Program-made: the position numbers and the translations under genes
Notes under the pieces: generated by a model
Databases searched by the model: none
Seen by the model: the letters and a program-made list of their open reading frames with translations, nothing else
Told to the model about the DNA's origin: nothing
In this document: one piece after another, positions 42,501 through 53,100 of the stretch
How the letters are laid out: each line of letters begins with the position of its first letter
Numbering within the stretch: position 1 is the stretch's first letter
Source: Apteryx mantelli
Taxonomy: Eukaryota; Chordata; Aves; Apterygiformes; Apterygidae
Assembly (NCBI RefSeq): GCF_036417845.1
Contig: NC_089994.1
Span: 17,192,001-17,256,000 of the forward strand
Direction of reading: 5' to 3'
DNA: 64,000 bases

Positions 42501-44400
42501 TCTTCCTTGCGCAACACCTCATCCCGGAGGCCGCTCAAGGCGTCTGCTCTGCGCTCACGGGGAAGGTGCCCGGCCTTGGCCTGTGCAGCCGTTTTCCGTC
42601 ACGTAGGGTCTGTTTTCCCCCTGCCCTGCTTCGCCCAAAAGCTAGGCCTTGAGTTTTCCATGGAGCCGAAAACTCACAGTCCCAGCCGTTGGTTTCCCTC
42701 TGAAACCTCCCGGCAAAGGAACCTGTCAACAACAACGACAAGTCTATCTCAAGGTTGTTAGAATCACATTTTCGATAGAAAATGTTGAAAGATTCTGTTC
42801 GAAAAATCTTGAGACATGGTAGAAAAGTTATTTGCAGTTCCTCCCCTCCTACCTTTTTTTTGTCAAAGTTGATGTACTTCAAGGCTTTCTGATGAAAGGT
42901 ATTTTCGGATGGGAAAATGTTCTGCTGTTAAGTCTTGGAAGGTTAAAACTGGCCAGTAAAACCCTTCTCATATAAAAACGTCCTAAGTCACTTCTGTTTC
43001 TGGTACAGCTGTGACCACAGTAGGACTTTCCTGCTATAGCTGTTTCCAGCTTCTCCGTGAGTCTGTTGTACGGATCTGACTTTTAAGGCTAGACCAGCAC
43101 AAGACCCCTTTGGAGAAACAGCGGATTGGTGCGTCATGCCGCAGCTGAGCGTCCCTGAGCATCGTGACGGAGGGCCGGTCCATCGCTTAGAATAAGAGGA
43201 GAAACAGGGCTAAAGAAGACTTCGTCCTGCTTTAGGTGGTGAACAGCCGTAACGGATCAGCTGACGCTATTTTGGCAAGGAACGGAGCCCCCGTCTTCCC
43301 CTCTTGGGTCAGGAATCTCGATGCTCCGCCAAAGGCTGAGTTTCATAACCAGCTAGAAAGCTTTTGCGGGGGTCCGTGGGGCTCGGCTGATTCCCGCAGA
43401 GCCATTCGAGGACGAGGACAGAAAACAACGGGCACAGCAGCCAGCGCTGCACATCCAGCAAGGGGCTTTCCAGGCCTCCTTTAGCTGGTCTGTGGCGGGG
43501 TGAGCATAATCTCCTCTCTCTCCTTGCTGTGCACGGAGGGAGGCGGCTGGGAGTGGAGGGGTTCGCTGAACATCTCCCCCCTCGATCTCCTTGCTCAGAC
43601 ATCGTTACAGAGGGTTTCAATTTTCCCACCGTGTGGAGTGGACGTTGCAGGAGGGGCAGAGGCAGCTGCACCTTGGAAAGGTGAGTGGGACATTTGGGGT
43701 GGCTTTGGCTTCACATGGCTTGAAGAAAGCCCTTTAGGGATGTTCCTCATTGCATTGGCCAGAAATGTGTGTTAGCAGCCCAGGACTGGCAAGCGGCTGA
43801 GTTGGGACGCAGCTGGCTTCTTTGCTTACACTGATCCAACGTAACTCGCTCATGACATGGATGAACTGTTTCTCTGATTAAAGCCAGTGAGAGTGGAGGA
43901 CCAGGAGAGCTGTCAGGTGAGTGTGAAAGTGCAAATAGGATGCGGGTCAATTCTAGCTTGATCTGCTCTTTGTGGAACGGCGGCTGTGCTTCTAGGGGTC
44001 CCGGCGGAGAACCATCACGGCACGAGAGATGCAGGAACGAGTCAGAGATCTTCCACCCGCCCTGGGCATCACCGGCTCACCCGGGGATTTTGAAATGAAA
44101 GTGAAAATGGAAGAGGGCATCCAACCTGCAGACATCTGCTGGCTTCCAGGAGGCCGATGTCTCAGGAGCACCAAAGCCTTCCCAGGCCTGGGACAGGTTA
44201 GAAGTGCTCAGAGCGTGGTGGCTTTGCTGGCCCAGGTTTGGGTTTCCCTTACACTCCCGTAAATCCAGAACAGTCCCACTGACTCCCGTCGGACACCCGG
44301 AGTTTCTGCTTATTTGCAGTGTCTGAAAACGTGGTCCACTGTGGCGGTAGCTGCCACGTGCGTTTGTTTATTTGTTTCCGTTCTCACCTCCTCCTCAGCT
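39561..44400. other. Intergenic region upstream of PPP1CC
   Basis: No recognised gene. It contains an AT-rich islet at about 39.70-39.90 kb, a G13 run at 40661-40673, an AT-rich stretch at about 41.65-41.71 kb with two TATAAATA copies, and an unrecognised 226-codon plus-strand ORF at 42081-42761. Confidence 0.5.
40661..40673 (+). repeat. G13 homopolymer
   Basis: Thirteen consecutive G, followed by agg. It is likely length-variable and difficult to sequence. Confidence 0.9.
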
Positions 44401-47400
44401 CCCCATTAGCGAGGCTGGCAGATTTTCAGGAGCCCGGCTGCTCTTACGTAACGCTGCGCCAAAAGGTACGCGCAAGGATTCGGGGGAATCCGTGCCTCGA
44501 GCCGGCTTGGAGCCCTGCAATCCCGTCTGGTTTGTCCGTGCAGCTCGAACACGTCGCTGCGAGCTGCTGCTTTGCCCTGGCGCTTCCTCTGCTTTCAGCG
44601 TCCCTCGGAGACGGGACGAGGCGGGGAGGAGGATGTCTTTAGCGGGTCCGTTCAGCGCGGGCTGCCTTCGCCGTGTCCGCACTGAGCGTCCGCGTGACTG
44701 CCGGTGGAGTTGGGTGGCGTGCCTGAAACCGCAGCATCTCCCAGGCCCCCGAGGGAGCGTGGCCAGAGCTCAGGACTGGATAAGCACAGCGATTATCCGG
44801 TTGCAGGAGCCGGTGCAGGGCTGGTTTCACCCACCTGAAATCTGCCCGGGCTCCCTGCTCCTCTCTGCAAACCAGCTCCAAGCCCTGCGTTCCCAGCAGG
44901 TCGCCTGCTAGCTGACTCCGCTGCTGCTTTTGAGCCATTGCTTTCGCGTACACGGCATGGGATGATGCCACCGGTTGTAACGCGGAGGCGGGGTGGCCGG
45001 TCCCGCAGCCACGTCTGCGCTAGCTTCGACCTCGCTCGCATGGGACCGGCTGCACGAGCCCCCGGGGAGCCTGCGGGGACCTCGCCTCCGAAACCCTCTC
45101 CACGGCACCCGCGGGGATGTCGGGGCTGGTGTGAGCTAGTTCGAAACCATCTTGACGCAGCTCCTGCAATCCCACCCCTGGCTTGCAGCACCGACGTGCC
45201 CCAAGAGCCAGAGCCAGGATCGTTCACGTGTGAGTCTCCAGCCGGGCTCCCTCGGCGATAAATCACAGGCGTTTCGGGTCAGGTGCGGTGGTAAATCGAA
45301 GGGCTGCGAATAGAAACCTACACAATAGTGGTTATTAGCCAGGAAACTGGGCTTTTACGCAAAGGCTTCTACGCAAACGTAGGCTGCGAGACAGCAGGTG
45401 AGACAGGAGATTCAGAAAAATTAACCTGCGGAGAAAAGGGAGCCTTGGAAATTTGCCACTTTTGTTGCAATCGCTGCTCTTCAGGAACTTGATTTTTCCC
45501 TTCTTTCCCTCCGCATTTTGCTTTTTGCGCTTTTTGCCTTTTAAAAATAGATGCCTTGTTTGCATTAGGAGCGTTCCGTGTTTGCACAGCGGGTGAAATC
45601 GGTCCCTGCGCTGAAGGCCAATGCGCGACTGCAATCGTGTGAGGCTGAAACGGTGCATTGGCTCCGAGTCAGGCGGCCGCGTAGCAAATCGGGCCCTGGG
45701 TATGGGGCTGCGTTAAACTTCTGCCCCAGAACGAACGGCTGCTGCAGGTGGGCACGTGCTCCCGGACAGCAGCCGTCACGTCCAAGCTTGACGGGGAGGG
45801 AGACGTCCCACGCGAGGCTTTGCAAAGCTTGCGAGGATCGGACCGGCCTTTTTCGTGGCACTTCATGGGCTTGCGGCGTGCCAAAGCCCGCAGCAAGGAC
45901 GGATCCCCGCTGCTGCGCACGCTGGGGACGGCCGAGGAGGAAAAGCAGGTCGCAAAGCCTAGACGCAGTATTTCAGGAGGGAAACAGCTCCTGGCAGGTT
46001 GCGCACACCTGGAGGTTTCATCTGGCAAGGGGGAGCGTAACCCGAACCATCACGGCTACTCCCGCGTCCCTCCGCGTGGGACACCCTGTTCCCAGCACAG
46101 CTGCCTCTTCCCAGGTGATTCAGCCTGAAGCACAAACGTCCGGAGGAGAAGGAGGCCAGGAAGGCTTCCAGGCATGGAGAAACCTCTCCCGGAGCCCAGC
46201 AGAGCCTGCTCCTGCGCAGCGAGCGCCCGGCAGCGCTGCACGTTCACCCCTCGGCCGGGCACCTTTCCCTTCCCTGCAGAGCCCGCTGCGTGCCGGGAGC
46301 TTAACTCCTCCAGCGCGCCACCCGTGCTGCCTTCGCGGGACATCGGTGGCGGAGCCCGGCGAGCCCGGCTACGCGGAGGAGCACGCGCGGGGGCGGCTCT
46401 TCCCTGCCCCGTCGGAAACGGAGGCTTCACCCCGCTCCCGCTCCGGCACCGCCGCGTTAGACCCGGCTGCCTCTACCGTTTCTCCCAGTGCAGCCGCAGA
46501 CGGGCGGGGGGTATTTTTCCCTCGGTAGCATGTAGGTCACCAGAGAGCCTTAGGGAGGTGACAGCTGACATTCATCCTTGACTTTGACTCTGTGCGTCAA
46601 GCTTTCCGCAGGCAGCCGAAGCGCGGTTGCTGGTGAGACCGGCTGCCTTTTGTGCGGCTTCAATTAAATGCCTTCCTTGGCGTGGGATAGTTGCCAGGGC
46701 TCTTTTTTCTGTTTTGAAAGAAACAGTTTTATTTAGATATATATATAGAAAAAGCCCCACCTGGCTCTTTGGAAGGGTTTCCGCTGGAATGCAGCAGCTC
46801 CCATATTCCTCTATAAAAAGGTGAGACCGCGACGCCCTTCCGCCGCCTCCTCGGGCCAACGCGGGCCCCGACGGATGCTGCGCGCCGGGCGTTCGAAGCG
46901 GCCAGCGTCGGCTTTAAGCAGGCGCGGGTACGGAGGGGCGGTGACTCCCTGCCGGCACGCACTGCTTTTCCCCAGCACGTTTATTCACTTTTAGCTGACC
47001 GGGGCAGCCGGCGTCGCTGAGACCTCAGCCCGCCGCATGGAGCATCAAGGTGCCTATTGCAATCTCTTCCCAGCCGCAGCCGGTAAAGCAGCCGGCCCCG
47101 ACGAGCCGCCCTCGCTCGCTCCAGCAGCAGCAAGTGCAGCAGCGCTCCCAGGAGCTGCCGAAGCGCTCCCGGGAGCTGCAGCGCCTCCAGCCCGGCCACC
47201 CCGGTTGCATGCAAAACTCACGGCGCGATGAAGCAAGTCGGAAGGGGAAGCGGCGTGAGTCACTGGGTGAAACTGCGGTGTCTCCGCTGCGCTCCCTGTG
47301 GTTAAATCCCGGCACCGGGAGTGCCGGGTGATGCCGGGGGTGCGAGGAGCTGGAATAACTAAACACACCTGAGCTTTCCGTGCCCCGGCTGTGCCAACAT

Positions 47401-49104
47401 GCTCGGTCCTGCTCGGTGCTTTTTATAGCGCTCTGATTAATATGGAATTTGTCATATGTGGCTGGACTTGGTGGCCACAAACCTCCCTGGTTTTACTGGT
47501 CCCGCTCTGGAAATGCCCTTCGGGCTGCTGGGGTCTCGGGTGCCCCATTAAATCCTTCCCTTGCGACGCCCAAGTTGTCTCAAGCCAAGGTTTTAAGTAC
47601 TCTGCCATTAAGTGCTTGATTAATTAATGCCCTTCTGTTTCACCTGCTTGATGATACTATTCAGTGATGTGACAAACTTGCCTCGCAGGGCACCACGCGT
47701 AGCACCGCGCGGCGACACGGGCTGGATCTGCATTTTTGGTAAAACAGAATTTCCAGCTCCAGCTTTGCAGTTCCGGGTCGTTTCCTCGTCCCTCTCGGAG
47801 TCGCCCATCCAGCCGGTCTCGCTGTTCGTGGCAGATGCTGGAGGTCGCAGCCATCAGGGAGTCAGGACCTGCAGCGAGGCAGGACCGTACGGCCCAGGGC
47901 GGCTGCAGAGCATCACCCCGGCTTTGGGGACACCGATTTTTTCCGGGCGAGGAGGGAAGGCAGGATCCTTCCCAGCCCGGCCGGTGCCTGACGGGCGAAG
48001 GGGCAGCGCACCGAGAGCGGCGCCTTCGGCCGCCTCCTCCCGGCTCTTGCAGGAGCGAAGGTTCGGCGGCGCAATCGGAGCTGACGACAGCGCTGAGGCC
48101 AGGAGCCGGCGCGGCGGAGCGGGGCTGGGGGGAGCGCGCGGCGTGGTTTTAAAGCGCGGATGAGTGCCCGGGGAAATATTTTGCCGGCTCAGAGAGAAAC
48201 GGGAGAGGGCTCTGCGCAGAGCCGGAGAACAAACTGCATGGGCGGGTTTCTAGAAACAGCACAAATTGAGCTGGTAAATTATAAAATGCCACGCTTGAGG
48301 GCTGTTATATAACGTCCCTTTACAGAAGCCGGTAGCTAAATATAAGATAGAGTTACATTTTGGGCTGGTGTAAAATGATGCTGCAGCCCTGCTTTGTGTG
48401 GGCCGGCCTGCGATGGAGTGCCGCGAGAGCCGGCAGGGCTTCCAGGGCCCGCTCCGCTGCCGGCCCTCCCCGCTCCTCTTACGCGCAGCCGTGCGGGAAC
48501 GCGCCTGCTCCCCGTGTCTCGGTTTCCCTCCTGTTAAATCAGGAACAATGCGAAACTTCATTTCCTTTCAGCTGCGTTGTCAAGATTAATTCATGTTTGC
48601 AAAGTGACCTGGGAATCTATAGAAACCCGAACAGCGTATCATTATCCCCATCTAAACTTGGCGTGCGGTATCAGCGGGCCGAATTCTCCTCCCACACTGA
48701 AGTGGAAGGGTTGTGTCAGCTTAGCCAAGAGGAAAATTCCAGCCAGAATTCCTAGCAAAAGATCCAGCAGAGAAAAAGCCTTTTCGGGCTGAGACCATTT
48801 TGTTTTCCTTGAGAAAATTCGCCCGGTCACCAGCTCCGAGCGCAGCGCTCGGCTCCCGCAGTGCCCAAGGGCTGAGCGGGTCGACGCGCGTTTTGGCTCG
48901 CTCCTTCCCCGCCGGCGCTGCCGCTCGTGCCCGAGCCCCGTGCAGGGGCCGCCTGCGGAGGGGAGAGGGGCAGCGCTGCCCGCCGCAGCGGGGATGCGGA
49001 GAAACCCTCGTCTTCTGCCGGGGAATGGATGATGCAGAGCAGCGGGGTCCCTGAGCAGGGCTGGTGCGGTCCTGCGGGAGCCCTGAGCCCCGTGGAGCCC
49101 TGCA

Positions 49105-49127
49105 TCCTCCTCCTCCTCCTCCTCCTC
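49105..49127 (+). repeat. TCC trinucleotide repeat
   Basis: About seven and a half uninterrupted TCC units in the intergenic CpG-rich block. Confidence 0.9.
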
Positions 49128-49379
49128 GTGCCACAGCCGGGCCCCCAGGGCAGCCCACGCCCGGCGGTGTTTCTGCGCCCACATCGGCTCCGGGCACTGC
49201 ACGTTCTCCCTTAAAATCACCCGACGAGCCAGGCCCGATCCTCCGCGTGCGAAGCCGGCCGGAGCTGCTGAAAGAGATGTTTTCCGGCAGGATGGAGATG
49301 TGCATTGGAGTTGCCAAGCAACCGGCGCAGCTCCGCTGCCTCCTGCTCTTCTTCCCGCAGCCCATCCAGGTGGGACAGC

Positions 49380-49422
49380 GCGGGGACAGTGCAGGGACGG
49401 TGCGGGGACGGTGCGGGGACGG
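49380..49422 (+). repeat. 11-bp tandem repeat, about 3.9 copies
   Basis: The unit is GCGGGGACGGT. The first two copies have single changes, the third is exact and the fourth lacks its last base. The G-rich strand has several GGGG runs and could form a quadruplex. Confidence 0.85.
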
Positions 49423-50150
49423 CGGCCTCCCCGGCCCTGCAGCATCCCGCCCCCCCGGCTTTGCTCCCGGCCTTCGCCTGCCGGCACCGGCGTGCACAGG
49501 GCGCTGGTCGCCCGCGGCCGAGGAGAGGATGCTCTTCTCCCTGTGGGGCCACCGCGCCTGGACACCCGGCCCGGCTCAGGCCGGGGGGCAGCGGCAGGAC
49601 GGCGGATGGACTCTGTCCGTCACCCCGGGCGGGAAACCCAGCAGGCCTGATTATAATCCAGCTTCCATTAGCGTTACCTCTGCATTTCCTTGGGAAGTGC
49701 TTCAGAGTTACACTGTCCAGAGAAACACGCAGCCCGTACCCTTGGGATTTTCTTTTTAAAGCTTTAATTTAAATCAGCTCTTGAGTAACAAGTGCCGGTT
49801 CGGAAAATCAGCTCCTGCCCCGCTCAAAGCCTCGGACCGGCGGCGAGGGGCACGGAACGACGGCTGACGGGAGGCAGCCGCTAGCTGCGATCTTGCAAAA
49901 GTCAAGTTGCTGAGTGCGTGGTGACAAACAGCGAACGCAGCCAGCTCGGATAAACGGCAAAGGGACCAGGCTGTTCAGAACAGCCTGTTCCTGCTGCGGA
50001 AACGAGGTGAGATGCCGGCAGCAGGCTGCGAGAGCGGCTATTCTCGGAGCGAGCGGCGCCGAAACGCTGCTTCGGAAAAATGGAAGGACCGAGACGGGGT
50101 AATTAGGAGGAGACACGTCCTAAATCAAACCAAAAGACTGCGAGCGGTTT

Positions 50151-53100
50151 TGCGGGGATGAGCTTCCCCGCAGCGAGCTCTGTGCCGAAGGAGCCCTGCT
50201 TTGCTGTGGCGCTGATGCGCGGGCAGGGGAAGCCCTGCTAATCCCCCCGGGCCGTTTGCTGGCGTTTGGCCGTGCACTTTTCTGTGCTGATGTCCTCCCA
50301 AGAAATCAATTGGCCTTCATTTGATTTGGAAGAGGAAAGCAAAATAAGATAAACCGAAGGAAAGCAATTCCAGTTCTGATGCAGAATGTTCATAGCTTAA
50401 TTAATTGCCTTTGAATGTTAATTCGGAATAGTTTCCCTGAGTGATCCTACACAGGCAAATTCTCAGTTGCTTTAAGTCACTTCCAGAGCGCGTTCGACTA
50501 CTAAGGTATTCTTAGTCTTGAGCAAGAGCATTTCACGGGATTATAGTCAGCAATGTTTAATTGGAAATAGCTGAGATTGCCACTTTGCACAGCTCTGCCG
50601 AAATCACAGGCAAAAAAGTCTCCAGGAGAGAGTACCGTTCCCGGGCAGGCGAGGCGCCGGGTGAGAGCAGCTTTTGCAAACTGCTCTGTCCTCGAGCCCT
50701 CTGACACCTGCTCTGCTCCGTTTCTTCAGCAGAAATCTTCCTGCAGCACGTGAGCGCTCGCTACTGCTTCACCAGGTTTGGCCCTAAGGCCAGTGACATT
50801 TTGGGAGGTCTTTTACTGCTTTGAGTCAGCGCTGGTTCAGGCAGCATGTCCTCAGCTATTTTGGTGCTGCGCTCTCCCACCGCGGCGGCAGGCTTTGGGC
50901 AGTAAGTCAGCACGGTGTACCTGCCGCAAGGACGTTTCTGTGCTAGCACAGAGGGATGAAGCAAATCCCTGTGACTAGGTTCAGCTCGAGGGGCTGATCC
51001 TGCGGCAGAAGGGAGTTTTGCTTTTCCAAAGTCGAGGCCTGGGGAACCTAAAATGACCCTTTAAAAACACTGAGTAATGCTGTGAAGGAGTCAGTTCGCT
51101 GCTGGAAACCACATTTTGCTTGGTGTCAGCAGTTCAGAAGAAACCCATCTGTAGATTATGATGACGATTTGCTCTTTGAGTGAAGAGGGATAACAGCTGT
51201 GCAAGGAACAGCAGCCCCCCCCCCTTACTTAGTACAAATTATGCTTAAAACTTGGAGCCATGTGGTTGTATGGAGAAGCGTCTATCCCAGTCCTGCTACC
51301 TAGAGGCCATTGCTGCTGCTGCAGTCGTGGGAGAACATAGCGAGAGGTGAAAACTAGCTGCTGTTGGGCTATTTGGTCATCTCTCATGATGGATATGTGC
51401 TTGTTATTTTTAAGAAGGGTGTCTTTCTGCATGCTTGCAGAGAGCCTGGCATATCCGGCTCCTGTCTTGCTTGAGATTTCTGTTTTAGGTGTTAAATAAG
51501 GAAAACAGTATCAGATGTTTGTACTGTTGTGTCAAATGCTTAGCATCAGAGCCTCCTCCCATGGAAGGGTGCTTGCCAAGGCAGGGCAGGCAGCGAGAAG
51601 TGCTGCACAGGAACATCGTGCTGCGATAAAACAGCTCAGCGTTTGAGGAGCGGATGGCATACGTTTTGAAAGACACCTTTTCCATAAGAAACACACAGTG
51701 CAATATTCAGGTCTGTTGTAAAAGGCTGCAGATCTACAACTCTCAAGCAGTCGCACGCTTCTAGGACCAAAGCTGCACTTGCCCATTGGAGGCCTGCGTA
51801 GTTCATGTGCATACAGCGATAACCATTCCCTGGAGGAATGAAATAAAACCTCGGTGGAGACTGTGCTCATGAGAGCCTGTTCCCAAGCAAAGGTTTTGTA
51901 AAGCCGGACACCCTGGTGAGACCACGAGGCCAGGGAATTGCTACAAGTCCCCAGCACAACATCTCTGCAAAGATGGACCATGTACCTGCCTGAATTCAAG
52001 ACCTCTAAGGTTTTGCCATCAGACTCCTGGCTGGAAGATTTTTCGCCGTCACGAAGTACCTTAGCAGTTGTCAGCATCTTCCTGCTCCTCCCAGCGAAGC
52101 TGCTGGAGCTGACGGGAGTTTGATTATGATTTAATCCAGGCTTTTTGAGGGGGGAAAAAAAGTTTTGACAGTTCCATATATAGTCTTCTGACTCACAGAT
52201 TTCATGTGTCAAACACTGAAGACGGGTTAAGTAGAATTAAGTTCTGGATTTGTTATAAATAGGGATTAAGTAACATGAATGTATTACATTTGCATGAAAA
52301 TACGGGCCTGATTCTCTCGCTTACCCCAGTGATTTTCTTTGATGTCGCTGAGATGCTCGCAGGTAGGTGAGTGCAGATCAGAACCAGCCCAGCTCTGCTG
52401 GGTCAGAGCTCCCTGCAGATGCCGTTTTACTGGACTGGGTGAAATGGGGGGAATCTGAAGAAACACTGCTGAAAGCAAGGAGAATTTACTCTGGTTGCAC
52501 AGATCAGAATTTGGCCCTTAAAATAGCACAAGCAATTTTAATTAGACCCAAAATCTGCAGCTGAAGGAATAATTCCTCTATGTCAATCAACCTTAAGTGT
52601 ATCTATTAAATTGAAGAAGATTGGTTAAAATGATGAAAATTGCAAAGAAAGTCACTCTTCTTCTGTTTCTCCCAGAAGATAGAGATCTGCTGGATTCAAA
52701 TGTTCCTGTATCTTTTCCTGCTCTGATTACCATTGTGCTCGGCCCCAGCCTGAAGGTCCATCCAGACGATGTAGTCACACTTACTCAGAGTGTGTTTGAC
52801 AGTTGAGCATTGTTTGGGTGAAAAAAGTCCCCTTTAGTAAAATAAATGCTTCTGCAATGAGTGCAACAGACACAGACTCTACCAAAACAGTTTCCTCGTC
52901 AATAGTTTAATTTACTGACTTGTTCATGGCTAAACAATTGAGAATTGGTCCATGGAGAAGGAACGCAGAGGATGGACAATACCGCTTGTATTTTGAGGCT
53001 GGACTATTTGCTGTGTAGCCAGCCCAAACCAAGGGAAACCAGGCTCTCTGCAACAGTGGTTGAGCTGCCCCACTGTATCTTCTCTAGAAAAGATTTTGTC

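Larger units (their letters stand above)
44400..50150. promoter_or_regulatory. CpG-rich intergenic block with no assigned gene
   Basis: About 5.7 kb of mostly GC-rich, CpG-dense DNA, broken by AT-rich islets near 45.4, 46.7 and 48.3 kb. No ORF resembles a known protein. It may hold orphan CpG islands, a non-coding RNA promoter or distal regulatory DNA. A TATA-box-like CTATAAAAAG lies at 46811-46820 (+). Confidence 0.4.

Noticed and set aside
45578-46528. 316-codon plus-strand ORF, the longest in the window
   Set aside because: It lies in CpG-dense DNA where stops are rare, is overlapped by other long frames on both strands, and has an Arg/Pro/Ala/Ser-rich composition with no recognisable domain.
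48642-49772. Overlapping ORFs up to 307 codons on both strands
   Set aside because: Simultaneously open frames on both strands in GC-rich DNA, with repeat-derived residues, indicate absence of stops and not coding.
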